A stretch of DNA of 64,000 nt from VXPQ01 sp965248175 (GCA_965248175.1 OZ252093.1:682001-746000); one strand, 5' to 3'; counted from the stretch's first letter, positions 24,923 to 35,411 are shown. The notes: a model not told the origin generated them from the sequence alone. Program-made: numbers and translations.

Positions 24923-27800
24923 CTTCTTCCCCGGCATATTCCTCTATGGGCGGGCACGCACAAACAAGGTTGCGATCCCCGTAGGCATCGTCGACGCGCC
25001 GCACGGAGGGCCAGAACTTGTGCGCACGGGTCCATTGCGCCGGGAAAGCCGCCGTTTCCCGGCTGTATGGATACTCCCAGGTATCGGACGTGACCATACG
25101 CGCCGTATGCGGGGCATTCTTGAGTACATTCCGTACGGGGTCCGCCTCTCCCTCCTCTATTTGCCGGATTTCCTCCCGGATACATTCGAGCGCTTCGCAA
25201 AAACGATCCAGTTCTTCTTTCGTCTCGCTCTCCGTCGGCTCGATCATAAGCGTACCCGCCACGGGAAAAGAGACCGTCGGCGCATGGAAGCCGTAGTCCA
25301 TCAGGCGCTTGGCCACATCGCGCTCGGAAATGCCCGCGCTGCGGCTGAAAGGACGCAGATCGAGCAGAAATTCGTGCGCACACCGGCCGAAGGCTCCCTT
25401 GTACAGCACCGGATAGCTCTTTTCGAGGCGCACCATCATGTAGTTGGCATTCAGGATGGCCAGTCTCGTCGCCTGGGCAAGACCTTCCGCCCCCATCATA
25501 GCGATATAGGCCCATGATATGACCAGAATGTTTGCGCTGCCGTACGGGGCAGCCGCCACGGGTCCCACGGCAGCCTCTTCGTCCTGCTCTCCGGGAAGCG
25601 GCGAGCCAGGCAGAAACGGCGCAAGATGCTCCGCTACACAAATCGGGCCCATCCCCGGCCCTCCGCCGCCGTGCGGAATGCAGAACGTCTTATGCAGATT
25701 CAGGTGGCACACATCCGCACCGAAATCGCCGGGGCGGCACAAGCCCACCTGGGCGTTCATGTTGGCCCCGTCGAGATATACCTGCCCCCCGTGCTTGTGC
25801 ACGATGTCGATAATCTCCCGAATGTCTTTTTCGAACACCCCGTGCGTGGACGGATAGGTGATCATCAGTGCGGCAAGGCGGTCCGAATACGTTTCCGCAG
25901 CGCTGCGCAGCGCCTCCACATCCACATTGCCCGCCTCGTCCGTTTTGACCACGACCACCTGCATGCCCGCCATCACGGCGCTGGCGGGATTCGTCCCGTG
26001 GGCCGATTCGGGGATCAGGCAAACGGTGCGGCGCCCCTCTCCTCGGGATTCGTGCCAGGCCTTGATGACGAGGAGGCCCGTATATTCCCCCGAGGCGCCC
26101 GAATTGGGCTGGAAAAAGGTGCGTGCGAATCCGGTGATCTCGCTGAGCCATGCATCCAGTTCCTCAATCAACGCTGCGTACCCCTGCGCCTGATCTTTCT
26201 GGACGTAGGGATGCGGTTCGCTGAAACCCGGCAGGGTAATCGGCAACAACTCGGCGGCGGCGTTCAGCTTCATCGTGCACGATCCAAGGGGGATCATGCT
26301 GGTTGTCAGGGACAAGTCCCTTGATGCAAGGCGTTGCAGGTAGCGCATCATCTCCGTTTCGGAACGATACCGGTGGAAGACCGGATGTTCGAGAAAAGGC
26401 GTGGTGCGCTGCAGTGGTCCCGCATACGTGGCCGGCGCTTCCGGAGCAAGCGCCCCCACCGACACACCGTTCCGATCGCCGGCAAAGATATGCAGGAGCG
26501 TATCCACCTCTTCGAGACAGGTGGTTTCATCGAGCGCCACGCCGAGTGAATCGTCGTCGTAGCAGCGCAGGTTGACGCCATGCCGTTCGGCGTTCCGGAG
26601 AATGTTTTCTGCACTGACTCCCCTCGGATCGATGCGCAACGTGTCAAAGAAATGCTCATGCCGGATGTCGTGCCCGAGGCGATCCAGGCCATGTGCAAGC
26701 AGTTTGGCCAGACGGTGTACCCGCTCGGCAATGGCGCGGAGCCCGTCCGGTCCGTGGTAAACCGCGTACATGCCGGACATGATGGCGGGAAGCACCTGCG
26801 CCGTGCAAATGTTGGAGGTCGCTTTGGCGCGCCGGATGTGCTGCTCACGGGTTTGGAGCGCCATTCTCAGGGCGGGATCGCCGTCCGCGTCCACCGACAT
26901 GCCGATGATTCGTCCGGGTATCTTCCGCTTGAACGGCTCGCCGGTAGCCAGATAGGCAGCATGCGGGCCGCCGTAGCCCATGGGCATCCCGAACCGCTGT
27001 GTGGTTCCCACGGCGACATCCGCGCCGAAGTCGCCCGGCGGCGCCAGGAGCGTCAGGCTGAGCAGGTCGGCAGCCACTACCACATGCGCCTGCGCATGGT
27101 GCGCCTGCGCGCACAAGTCCGAATAGTCGCAAATGGCCCCATCGGTGGTCGGGTACTGCACGAGCGCCCCGAAGACCTCGTCGCCGAACGTGAAGGTGCG
27201 CCAGTCCGCAACGACTACCACTATGCCGAGAGGCCTTGCCCGGGTTTGCACAACCCGGATAGTCTGGGGGTGACAGGCCGCATCCACCAGAAACGTACGG
27301 GCGTCCCGCCGGGTCGAACTCCGGGCCAGCATGGTCATGGCTTCGGCGGCGGCGGTCGGCTCGTCGAGCAACGAGGCATTGGCGATAGCCAGCCCGGTGA
27401 GATCCGCCACGGCGGTCTGAAAATTCAGAAGCGCCTCCAGCCGACCTTGCGAGATTTCGGCCTGGTAAGGCGTGTACTGCGTGTACCAGTTCGGATTTTC
27501 CAGTATGTTGCGCCGGATCACCGCAGGCGTCACCGTATCGTGGTAGCCCATCCCTATGTACGACCGGCCGAAGCGGTTCTTGTCGGCCAGTGCATGCGCT
27601 TTCGCAAGAAGGTCCCGTTCGCTGAGGGCCTCAGGCAGATCGAGCATTCCGTCCAGGCGAATGTCCGCCGGAATCGTGCGGGCGATCAGCTCATCCAGCG
27701 AGGAACACCCCACTTGTTCGAGCATCTTGCGGATGTCTTCTTCCGTCGGCCCGTTGTGCCGCTCTGCGAAGCGGTCGGTAGAGGAAAACGCGGTGGGCAT
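24915..27800 (-). CDS. gcvP: Glycine dehydrogenase (decarboxylating), P protein
   Basis: A 961-residue fused P protein of the glycine cleavage system, from ATG at 27800 (MPTAFSSTDRFAERHNGPTE). It decarboxylates glycine and passes the aminomethyl group to the H protein. RHNGPTEEDIRKML, SYIGMGYHDTVTPAVIRRN, NPNWYTQYTPYQAEISQGRL, LGSCTMKLNAAAE and the PLP-lysine block CHLNLHKTFCIPHGGGG (near residue 700) are all present. gcvT and gcvH are not in the window. It lies 54 bp downstream of rnc on the same strand. It works with GlyA in one-carbon supply. Confidence 0.97.
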   Translation of the reverse strand: MPTAFSSTDRFAERHNGPTEEDIRKMLEQVGCSSLDELIARTIPADIRLDGMLDLPEALSERDLLAKAHALADKNRFGRSYIGMGYHDTVTPAVIRRNILENPNWYTQYTPYQAEISQGRLEALLNFQTAVADLTGLAIANASLLDEPTAAAEAMTMLARSSTRRDARTFLVDAACHPQTIRVVQTRARPLGIVVVVADWRTFTFGDEVFGALVQYPTTDGAICDYSDLCAQAHHAQAHVVVAADLLSLTLLAPPGDFGADVAVGTTQRFGMPMGYGGPHAAYLATGEPFKRKIPGRIIGMSVDADGDPALRMALQTREQHIRRAKATSNICTAQVLPAIMSGMYAVYHGPDGLRAIAERVHRLAKLLAHGLDRLGHDIRHEHFFDTLRIDPRGVSAENILRNAERHGVNLRCYDDDSLGVALDETTCLEEVDTLLHIFAGDRNGVSVGALAPEAPATYAGPLQRTTPFLEHPVFHRYRSETEMMRYLQRLASRDLSLTTSMIPLGSCTMKLNAAAELLPITLPGFSEPHPYVQKDQAQGYAALIEELDAWLSEITGFARTFFQPNSGASGEYTGLLVIKAWHESRGEGRRTVCLIPESAHGTNPASAVMAGMQVVVVKTDEAGNVDVEALRSAAETYSDRLAALMITYPSTHGVFEKDIREIIDIVHKHGGQVYLDGANMNAQVGLCRPGDFGADVCHLNLHKTFCIPHGGGGPGMGPICVAEHLAPFLPGSPLPGEQDEEAAVGPVAAAPYGSANILVISWAYIAMMGAEGLAQATRLAILNANYMMVRLEKSYPVLYKGAFGRCAHEFLLDLRPFSRSAGISERDVAKRLMDYGFHAPTVSFPVAGTLMIEPTESETKEELDRFCEALECIREEIRQIEEGEADPVRNVLKNAPHTARMVTSDTWEYPYSRETAAFPAQWTRAHKFWPSVRRVDDAYGDRNLVCACPPIEEYAGEEAT

Positions 27801-27854
27801 GGTTGATTGGAACAGGTATACGGGGCGTGTATAGGTTGTCGTACAGGGCAAGCG

Positions 27855-28667
27855 CTATTCGTTCGGCGATTCACGACGCAATCGGTCGAGCGCTTTTGCG
27901 GCGGCTTTCTGTTCGGCCTTTTTCTTGCTTTGCGCCTGACCGCGGCCATACGCTTTGTGGTGCAGGATAGCGTCGATCGTAAATACCCTTTCGTGCGGCG
28001 GGCCCTCTTCGCGCACAACGCGGTAGTGGGGCTGGGCCCATCCGAGCGCCTGCACATGTTCCAACAGCAGGCTTTTGTAATTGTCCCGAACGTGCGCAAG
28101 ATCGTTCAGATCAAGTTGCACAAGCATCCTGGTCTGGACGAACGTACGGGCTGCTTGTTCTCCCATATCGAGGTACAGTGCTCCGATGATGGCTTCAAGA
28201 ACGTCGGCCAGAATAGCCGTGCTGTCACGGCCCCCGTCCCGGCACACGGCGTCGCTCATGAGAATCATCTCTCCAAGCCCCAGTTCGGAGGCAAACTGCG
28301 CCAGGGCCTGACCATTGACGATCTGGGCCCGCATGCGCGTCAGAAAGCCCTCGTCGCCGTCCGGAAAATGACGATAAAGATGTTCCGCCGTAACAAAACC
28401 AAGCACGGCATCCCCCAGAAACTCGAGCCGCTCGTTGGAAGCCGCATGTCCCTCCCCGTTCGTATCGGAAAGCGATGAACGGTGTCGGAGCGCCTGCTCG
28501 TAGAGTTCGATGGTTCGGACGGGCATCCCGACCAGTTCTTCTATTTCAGGACGCGACGCGCGCGACCTTGCGACCACCCGTTTTTCGGCCACTTCCCTGC
28601 CGTGCGCACCGGATGCCCCCCGGAATCGCCGGAAAAAAGCAAAAAGACCTTTTGGAGAGGAGGTCAA
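27855..28667 (-). CDS. rnc: Ribonuclease III
   Basis: About 270 residues. The signature NERLEFLGDAVLGFV carries catalytic Glu and Asp, with the second acidic pair in TAILADVLEAIIGALYLD. A C-terminal dsRNA-binding domain has DNYKSLLLEHVQALG, HERVFTIDAIL and GRGQAQSKKKAEQKAAAKAL. It processes rRNA and double-stranded RNA. The start is uncertain: TTG at 28667 gives a long basic N-terminus (LFAFFRRFRG) like those of Bacteroidota RNase III. No clear ribosome binding site was seen. Confidence 0.94.
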   Translation of the reverse strand: MTSSPKGLFAFFRRFRGASGAHGREVAEKRVVARSRASRPEIEELVGMPVRTIELYEQALRHRSSLSDTNGEGHAASNERLEFLGDAVLGFVTAEHLYRHFPDGDEGFLTRMRAQIVNGQALAQFASELGLGEMILMSDAVCRDGGRDSTAILADVLEAIIGALYLDMGEQAARTFVQTRMLVQLDLNDLAHVRDNYKSLLLEHVQALGWAQPHYRVVREEGPPHERVFTIDAILHHKAYGRGQAQSKKKAEQKAAAKALDRLRRESPNE

Positions 28668-28892
28668 GACGCAGAAGATGCTAAAGGGTCCTTGTTGCCC
28701 GGTTCACACAGCCGAAACGTCACATCCGGCTGTCCCTGCAAAATACGCCGGGAAAAGGACATACCGAACCCCTATGCTTTCATAAGATCGGGAAATGTTT
28801 GGCTCCTCCAGTTGTTCCTTCGCGGATTCTTCGCTTGCGATGGTATCTGCTGTCTTGTTATGCTGTGCGTGTTCTTTGGTATACGCTTGACA

Positions 28893-29100
28893 GGTTCCAT
28901 GCCCCCGATTCATCGGGTAAGGGTTGGATAATAGGGAATCCGGTGCGCGCCGCAGGCGCTACTCTGGAGCTGTACCCGCAACTGTAAGCTGCGCCGATAT
29001 ACCGGTGATGACGCGCCGCGCCACTGTTCTTGCGAATGGGAAGGCAAGGCGTCGAGCCGGAAGTTGTAGTGCGCGGCAAGCCAGGAGACCTGCCTGCAAG
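28893..29100 (+). promoter_or_regulatory. Cobalamin riboswitch
   Basis: Conserved blocks appear in order: AGGGAATCCGGTGC (28933), GAGCTGTACCCGCAACTGTA (28967), the B12-box-type GCCACTGTTC (29020), GCGAATGGGAAGGC, and the closing AAGCCAGGAGACCTGCC (29078). This is the standard cobalamin riboswitch arrangement. It lies 136 bp before the TonB-receptor ATG, so cobalamin should shut receptor expression. Confidence 0.93.
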
Positions 29101-29235
29101 CTATCTGCCGCAAACCTTCGGGAATCAGAGGTTCGTGTGGTGGTCTTCTTGCCCGTCTGCCCGGGCTTCTGCCGGGCGATCGTTACCTTCTCGGGTCGAG
29201 CTCATCCCGATCCTCATAAAACTTCGGGATGTTTT

Positions 29236-31146
29236 ATGATAGCTCGCCTTCGCGCCCTTCGTTGCGCACTCCTTGTTCTATTCGTTTTCTCCGGATACCC
29301 GGCCGCATCGTTCGGCCAGATTCCGGATTCTGTGTTCGCTCTGAAAGAGATCACGGTGTCCGCCTCGCGGATGGGGGCGCCTGCCTCGCGGGCTCCACAG
29401 CGCATCACGGTGCTTGGGCAAGCGGATATCGTTGCTACGGGCTCCCGTACGGTCGCCGATGTATTGTCGGCTCGCTCCGGATTCTTCATCCAGCAATACG
29501 GGCAGGGGTTGGCGGCCACCATCTCCCACCGAGGCGGAGCGGCGGGGCACACGCAGGTGCTGATCGACGGCATGCGCCTGTCCGATCCGCAACTGGGGCA
29601 GTTCGATCTGAGCCTGCTTCCGCTCCATCTGTTCGATTCCATGGAGGTACTGCACGGCCCCTCGTCCTCCGTCTATGGCGCTAACGGGATGTCCGGCGCC
29701 GTGTACCTGCGAGGCGCCCGGGGCGGCAGCGGGCAGGCGAGCGTTGCGACGGAAGTCGGGGCCTGGGGCGCGTTGCAGACATCAGCGGGCTGGGCCTTCG
29801 GTAAAGGCAGCGTATCCGGCCTCGTTTCCGGGCAATACCGCCGCAGCAAGGGCGATTTCCCGTACGAAACGGAGAGCGGACAAGAGATGCGGCGCGAAAA
29901 TTCGGATCAGGAGGGCTGGTCCGTCATGGGTACGTTACAAGGCCGCACAGGCCGGCATACGCTTCGCGGCGCCTTTTTCCATGTAGATCGGGAACAACAT
30001 CTTCCGGGATCGACCCTGTTCGGGGCCCAGGGAGAACAACAATGGGACACGCACTCGCGCCTGTGGCTGGAAGATGCAGCGTCGCTCGGTTCCGGCGCCC
30101 TTGTGCTGCGCGGATTTCTGCATCGCGGGAAGCTCCGGTACGTGAACCCTCATCCCGTGTGGGGACGGGACAATACCGGGCGTACGACGACAAGCGGACT
30201 GGAAACCACGTACCGGCTGCCTGCAGGAACCCGTCTGGATGTATCTGCCGGGGCCACCGCCGGGTACAGCACCGCCGAGCATCCCTCTTTGGTATCGTCG
30301 GTCTCCGAGCTCAGGTCGGGCGCTTTCGTTTCGGCGGCGGGCGCGTACGGGCGCTGGCGCATCTATCCGGCGGTTCGGCTCGATGCATATCGCGAGAGTG
30401 ACCGGACCCTGTCGGCGCTCAGCCCGCGCCTGGGAGCGAACGTACAGCCGTTCGACCATCTCCCGCTTTTCGTAAAAGCGAATATCGGCAGCGGCTTTCG
30501 GGTACCTACCTTCAACGATCGTTTCTGGTCGGGCTCCGGCAACCCCGATCTGAAGCCCGAACGGTTGTATTCAGCGGACGGGGGTCTACAGGTTGACGGG
30601 CGGGCGGTGCAATTCGAGGTGTCCGCGTACGCTGCGCGGTATTCGAACAGAATCATATGGACGCCCGATGACGAGGACGGCTTCGTATGGTCACCCAAAA
30701 ACCTGGCGAAGACCCGGACGCTGGGGATCGAAACGTCGATCTCCGCACACGTGAACGAAGAGCTGACTGTGGGGGCGCTGCATACCTGGACGCACGCCGT
30801 TGACCGGTCGGATTCGGCTTCTCCTGCCTATAACAAGCGTCTCCCCTTTGTGCCGACGCACCTCGTGAAGCCCTATGTGTCGGCGAAATTCGGACTGGTC
30901 AGTGTAGACCTGCACGGCCGGTTCATAAATCGCCGCTTCATGACGCCGGCAGCAGACAAAGAGGATAGCTTCGACCCGGCGTTCATCGCCAGCGTACAGG
31001 TGGGTTTCGGTTGGAATGCGGGGCCATTCAGGGGACGGCTTTCGACGATTGTCGAGAACGCTTTCGACAAGCAGTATACCATCGTCGGAGGATACCCCAT
31101 GCCGCCGCGACATGCGCGCCTTCGCCTCGTCCTGCAAACCCGCTGA
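29236..31146 (+). CDS. btuB: TonB-dependent receptor, BtuB-like cobalamin transporter
   Basis: 636 residues from ATG at 29236; the upstream part of the frame is riboswitch. Signal peptide (ALLVLFVFSGYPAASFGQ), TonB-box-like FALKEITVSASR, plug domain (TVADVLSARSGFFIQQYG, GGAAGHTQVLIDGMRLSDPQ, MEVLHGPSSSVYGANGMSGAVYL), then a 22-strand-type barrel ending in the aromatic-rich C-terminus ARLRLVLQTR. It imports a ligand through the outer membrane using TonB energy. The riboswitch and the PSSSVYG plug block point to cobalamin or cobinamide. MetH, a cobalamin enzyme, is also in the window. No btuFCD genes are adjacent. Confidence 0.9.
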   Translation: MIARLRALRCALLVLFVFSGYPAASFGQIPDSVFALKEITVSASRMGAPASRAPQRITVLGQADIVATGSRTVADVLSARSGFFIQQYGQGLAATISHRGGAAGHTQVLIDGMRLSDPQLGQFDLSLLPLHLFDSMEVLHGPSSSVYGANGMSGAVYLRGARGGSGQASVATEVGAWGALQTSAGWAFGKGSVSGLVSGQYRRSKGDFPYETESGQEMRRENSDQEGWSVMGTLQGRTGRHTLRGAFFHVDREQHLPGSTLFGAQGEQQWDTHSRLWLEDAASLGSGALVLRGFLHRGKLRYVNPHPVWGRDNTGRTTTSGLETTYRLPAGTRLDVSAGATAGYSTAEHPSLVSSVSELRSGAFVSAAGAYGRWRIYPAVRLDAYRESDRTLSALSPRLGANVQPFDHLPLFVKANIGSGFRVPTFNDRFWSGSGNPDLKPERLYSADGGLQVDGRAVQFEVSAYAARYSNRIIWTPDDEDGFVWSPKNLAKTRTLGIETSISAHVNEELTVGALHTWTHAVDRSDSASPAYNKRLPFVPTHLVKPYVSAKFGLVSVDLHGRFINRRFMTPAADKEDSFDPAFIASVQVGFGWNAGPFRGRLSTIVENAFDKQYTIVGGYPMPPRHARLRLVLQTR

Positions 31147-31591
31147 GGCGCCTCCTCTACCCCCACCCACTATGCACGAGCCGGAGTGCTCTGCCGCTTC
31201 TCTCAACCCTTCCTACTTGAGCAGAATCATTGTCTTCGACAGAATACCGGCGGCGGTCTCCATGCGGTAGATATACAACCCCGAAGGCAGATCGCGAGCG
31301 TCGAATATCGCCTCGTGCCCTCCGACCGTTTTCACTTCGTCTACCAGCACGCCTATCTCGCGCCCCTTCATATCCCACACGGATATACGAACGCGAGACG
31401 GCGCGGGCACAGTGTATTCGATCCTCGTGGACGGGTTGAACGGATTCGGGTAATTCTGCCCGAGTACAACCCTGTCGGGCAGCCCGGAGGACTCATCCGA
31501 CAGGACTACGGACTTGATGCGGTCAGGCACATACACACCTGCCTGCGCCCATTCCTGTCGTTTCCCGTCCACTACGGAAGTAATATGTAAA

Positions 31592-32772
31592 GGATACTCT
31601 GATCAATCCATCACTGGGAGTCGAATTGAAGATTCGAGATCGGGGAAGGGCGATTTCAGGTTGGACAGGGGCCGTCAGGGGTCGGATTCAAGGCCGAATC
31701 TACGATATTGTTGCGTTTTAGCGCCCCGGACGCCTCAAAACGCGGCGCCCGGGCATACCTATCCCGCGACCGCTATCAATTTCTTGCGCGCCATGAAGAA
31801 ATTCGCCAGCGCAAACAGCGTATAGACCTGCGCCGCGTTCTTGCGCAACCCGCGGTAGCGCGTCTTGCGGTAGCCCCAAAGGTGCTTGACCACCCCGAAG
31901 GGATGCTCTACGCGAGCACGAGTGCGGTTGCTCTTGCGATTGAACGAAGCGTCCGCGCACGTCAGTTTCCTGCCTCTGGCCGCCTTGCGCAACACGCGCC
32001 AAGCGACGCCTTGCGACTCGGCGCGCTCCTTGTGCTTTCGGCACGCGTAGCCCTTGTCGCCGTAGATCGTCTTCTCCTCGCCGTGAAGACACTGCTCCAT
32101 CATCGTCACGTCGTGCACGTTCGCCGCCGTTACTTCTACGCTGTGCACATAGCCCTGCGTGTCCGTGCCGATATGCGCTTTCATCCCGAAATGCCACTTG
32201 TTCGCCTTACGAGTGGACTTCATCTGAGGATCGCGCTGACCAGAGCGGTTCTTCGTAGACGTCGGAGCAGAAATGATCGTCGCGTCCACGATACTGCCCT
32301 CGCGAACCATGATGCCACAAGAACGAAGGTGCTTGCCGCTAATCGACAGAAGCGTCTTCGTCAACTCGCGCTCTTCAAGCCAGTGACGAAACTTGCATAT
32401 CGTCGTCTCGTCCGGCGCGTACCCCGCCTCCAGACGAGCGAAACGACGCATCGCAATATTGTCGTGCAGGGCGTCTTCCATGCCCGGATCCGAATGCCCG
32501 AACCATTGCTGCATGAAGTAGATTCGAAGCATCACCTCAAGACCGACCGGAGGACGCCCCTTGGCGCCCTTCGGATAGAAAGACTCCAATTCCAAAAGAA
32601 AAACCTTCCAGGGAAGCACCGCATCCATCTGCTCCAAAAATCGCTGGTTACGCGTCTTTCTCCTCCGGCTTTGGTAGGTCACGTCCTCGAATGAAAACTG
32701 GAGCATCGGATCTTCCTCGCTTGGTGATGGACTATATCGTAAAATACAAACCGGGCCTTAATCAGAGTATCC
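31592..32772 (-). mobile_element. IS5-family element, copy 1
   Basis: The element is 1181 bp, with ends GGATACTCTGAT and complement, identical in length to the copy at 44443-45623. The flanking tetramers are TAAA and TTAA, differing at one base. Keeping the left tetramer restores the Fn3 reading frame, so the difference is probably a later point mutation. Confidence 0.88.
31759..32706 (-). CDS. IS5-family transposase (copy 1)
   Basis: 315 residues with the IS5 N-terminal domain (MLQFSFEDVTYQSRRRKTRN, PPVGLEVMLRIYFMQQWFG), the DDE catalytic residues in GSIVDATIISAPTSTKNR, KTIYGDKGYAC and the late ARVEHPFGVVKHLWGYRKTRYRGL block (the E of the Y-(2)-R-(3)-E-(6)-K signature). The protein is identical to copy 2; the DNA differs by a few synonymous changes. 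It appears active. Confidence 0.93.
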   Translation of the reverse strand: MLQFSFEDVTYQSRRRKTRNQRFLEQMDAVLPWKVFLLELESFYPKGAKGRPPVGLEVMLRIYFMQQWFGHSDPGMEDALHDNIAMRRFARLEAGYAPDETTICKFRHWLEERELTKTLLSISGKHLRSCGIMVREGSIVDATIISAPTSTKNRSGQRDPQMKSTRKANKWHFGMKAHIGTDTQGYVHSVEVTAANVHDVTMMEQCLHGEEKTIYGDKGYACRKHKERAESQGVAWRVLRKAARGRKLTCADASFNRKSNRTRARVEHPFGVVKHLWGYRKTRYRGLRKNAAQVYTLFALANFFMARKKLIAVAG

Positions 32773-33114
32773 TTAAGGATATTGCGATACATCGGAATTA
32801 TATCCGATAGAATGGCCGGTTCTTAAATTGGCAACCGAATCTTCGGGAATCCCGGTCCAATCCACAACAGGAGGAAATACTCTGGAAGTAGGTCCTCCTT
32901 CATAGATTCTGAATTCGTAACCGGTAACGTTATCAACGCCGGTAAAGGGAGGAGCCCACGTCATAGTCATGACCAGATTGCCGTATGTGGAGTTTTTGAA
33001 GTCGGCTTTAAGATTTGTGGGCGCCCCGGCAAGCGAAGGAGGAGGGGGAATAACAGGAGGAGGGGGAATAACAGGAGGAGGGGGAATAACAGGAGGCAGG
33101 ATCGGGGGGGTAGA

Positions 33115-34442
33115 GGGCGTGTCCGCTTAACTGTGTAAGTGGGATTATTGTTCTATGGGGACTCTGTCCCCGTAGAGTATGACGAACTGGTTGAGGGCGG
33201 CCTTCCAGTCCCGGATCGGACGCTTCCACTTCTTCGATGCTTCGCGCAGGCCCAGGTAGAGCAGCTTGCGCACCGCGTCGTCGTTGGGGAAAGCGCCCCG
33301 TCCCTTGACGATTTTGCGCAGGCTGTAGTTCAGCGATTCGATCGCATTGGTGGTGTAGACCACCTTGCGGATCGCAGGCGCATAGTCGAAGAAAGGCGCC
33401 AGACGCTCCCAGTCCTTCCTCCACAGCGGAGCGATAGCCGGGTACTTTTCGCTCCATTGTCTCTCGAAAGCCTCGAGCGCCGCGAGAGCGGCCTCTTCGC
33501 TCGGCGCTGCGTAGACTGCGCGCAAAGACGACGCCACCGGCTTGCGCTCCTTCCAAGGCACGTAGCGCAGGCTCTTGCGCACCTGGTGCACTATGCACAA
33601 CTGCACCCGCGCACGAGGATAGACCGTCTCTATCGCCTCGGGAAGACCCTTCAAACCGTCCACGCACGCAATGAAACAGTCCTCCATGCCCCGCGCCTTC
33701 AACTCGCCGAAGATGGTGAGCCACGAAACGGCTCCCTCCGTCGGAGCGATCCAAAGGCCAAGCACCTTTTTCTCTCCTTCAATGTCTATCGCCAGCGCCA
33801 CGTAGACCGCGCGCCTCTTCACCGATCCCTCCTCGCGAGACTTTACGAACAAGGCGTCGAAGTACACGACAGGATACACCCGCTCCAGAGGACGAGCCTG
33901 CCATGCGGTCACTTCCTCGAGAACGCTTGCGGTAACCTCCGAGACAAGCGTAGAGGAGACCTCCGCGCCGTAGAGACGCTTCAACGTGTCCTGGATAGCC
34001 CGCGTGCTCTGGCCCTGCGCGTAGAGATACACGATCGTCTCGTCCAAGCCCGCTACCCGGCGCTGGCGCTTCTCTACGATCCTGGGCTCGAAACTGCCGT
34101 TGCGATCACGGGGAACCTCCAGATCCAGCGAACCCGACTCGCTCTCGAGCCGCTTCGCAGTGCGTCCGTTACGGGAATTGCCGCTGCCGCGACCCGACCG
34201 ATCGTGAGCAGGGTAGCCGAGATGATGCGTCAGCTCCCCCTCCAATGCCGCCTCGAGAGCACGCTTGCCTATCGTCTTGAGCAAGCCCCCCTCGCCGAAT
34301 AGGTCCCGCGCGTCCCCCTTGAAATCCTTCAGCAACTCCTCCAGAAGAGCCTGCTGTTTGTCTGTAAGTTCGGTCATCGTCTTCACCTCCTGATGAAACT
34401 ATGTGTACGATTGACCACTTACACAGTTTACGGGACACGCCC
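33115..34442 (-). mobile_element. IS256-family element
   Basis: The inverted ends are GGGCGTGTCCGCTTAACTG at 33115 and the complement of GGGCGTGTCCCGTAAACTG at 34442, flanked by an 8-bp duplication GGGGTAGA (33107-33114, 34443-34450). It is a single copy in the window. Confidence 0.92.
33145..34386 (-). CDS. IS256-family (Mutator-type) transposase
   Basis: 413 residues. Characteristic blocks are HHLGYPAHDRSGRGSGNSRNG near the N-terminus, VYPVVYFDALFVKSREEG with the first catalytic Asp, LGLWIAPTEGAVSWLTIFGEL, the second Asp in CFIACVDGLKGLPEAI, and the late VVYTTNAIESLNYSLRKI with the catalytic Glu. Length and motifs are complete, so it is probably functional. Confidence 0.95.
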   Translation of the reverse strand: MKTMTELTDKQQALLEELLKDFKGDARDLFGEGGLLKTIGKRALEAALEGELTHHLGYPAHDRSGRGSGNSRNGRTAKRLESESGSLDLEVPRDRNGSFEPRIVEKRQRRVAGLDETIVYLYAQGQSTRAIQDTLKRLYGAEVSSTLVSEVTASVLEEVTAWQARPLERVYPVVYFDALFVKSREEGSVKRRAVYVALAIDIEGEKKVLGLWIAPTEGAVSWLTIFGELKARGMEDCFIACVDGLKGLPEAIETVYPRARVQLCIVHQVRKSLRYVPWKERKPVASSLRAVYAAPSEEAALAALEAFERQWSEKYPAIAPLWRKDWERLAPFFDYAPAIRKVVYTTNAIESLNYSLRKIVKGRGAFPNDDAVRKLLYLGLREASKKWKRPIRDWKAALNQFVILYGDRVPIEQ

Positions 34443-34604
34443 GGGGTAGATGGATTTCCATTAACTGTTGCTTCCACGAAACTATCTGGCCCGCAGCCAT
34501 TAGTGTTACATGCTCTAAGATGAAATACAAGAGTAGTTCCTTAGAAGTGGTCCGTAAAAACTGGACAGTTTTTTTCGGGTTTTTAAGTGTACTGTCGCGT
34601 CGGG

Positions 34605-35411
34605 TTATGCCGCTTTGGGCAGCGGTTTTCGTTCGTAGAATACGTCGTCGGGGGTTCGGTTGTCAAGTCCCTGGTGGGGACGTTCTTCGTTGAAGTAGCG
34701 CAGGTAATCGGCAATCCCCTTCTCGGCCTCGGCCACCGTCTCGTACGCGTGCCGGTAGACCTCTTCCTGCTTGAGGCTGCGCCAGAGGCGCTCCACGTAC
34801 ACATTGTCGAGCCAGCGGCCCTTGCCGTCCATGGAAATTTGCACGCCATGCTCCTTGAGCGCACCGGTGAACGCCTCGGAGGTAAACTGCGCTCCCTGAT
34901 CGGTATTGAAGACCTCCGGGGCGCCGTAGCGGGCAATGGCTTCTTCCATCGCTTCGACGCAAAAGGCGGCGTCCATCGTGTTCGAGAGCCGGTGTGCGAG
35001 CGCCTTGCGGCTATGCCAGTCGATCACGGCTACGAGATAAAGAAAGCCCTTCGCCATAGGGATGTACGTAATGTCCGCCGCATAGACTTGCCGGGGTCTC
35101 GTCACCTTCATGCCTCTGAGCAGATAAGGATAAATCCTGTGCCCTTTTCCTGGAGACGACGTGCGGCGCTTGGGGTAAATGGCCCTAAGGCCCATCAGGC
35201 GCATGAGGCGAACGACGCGGCTTCTGGCGACACGGACGCCTCGCGCCTCGAGCATGCTCTTTATCGTGCGCGATCCGCTTGTGGGGCGTTCCATGTAGAG
35301 CCTGTCGATCTCTTTCATCACGGTAAGGTTCTCCTCGCTCTCGCCCCGAGGAGTGTAGTAGGCCGTCGAACGACTCAACGACAAGAGCTTCGACTGGCGA
35401 ACCGCGGGCAA
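34605..35411 (-). CDS. IS3-family transposase OrfB
   Basis: The integrase part, written from the first ATG (MPAVRQSKLL). The natural product is the OrfAB fusion made by a -1 frameshift, in which OrfB is entered further upstream (PLAERRARIDRAHA). HTH_21 region (MKEIDRLYMERPTSGSRTI), then the rve core: DITYIPM, FNTDQGAQFTSEAF and a Glu in DNVYVERLWRSLKQEEVY. The end is GLDNRTPDDVFYERKPLPKAA. All DDE residues are present. Confidence 0.92.
   Translation of the reverse strand: MPAVRQSKLLSLSRSTAYYTPRGESEENLTVMKEIDRLYMERPTSGSRTIKSMLEARGVRVARSRVVRLMRLMGLRAIYPKRRTSSPGKGHRIYPYLLRGMKVTRPRQVYAADITYIPMAKGFLYLVAVIDWHSRKALAHRLSNTMDAAFCVEAMEEAIARYGAPEVFNTDQGAQFTSEAFTGALKEHGVQISMDGKGRWLDNVYVERLWRSLKQEEVYRHAYETVAEAEKGIADYLRYFNEERPHQGLDNRTPDDVFYERKPLPKAA

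Noticed and set aside
31708..32694. Long open frame opposite the IS5 transposase (also at 44521-45507)
   Set aside because: It is the exact antisense of a clear IS5 transposase and shows no protein family pattern; GC-rich codon use explains it.
33040..33105. Repeated 18-mers (GGAGGAGGGGGAATAACA) resembling a CRISPR or VNTR
   Set aside because: They encode the VIPPPP linker of the Fn3 protein, have no spacers and no cas genes nearby.
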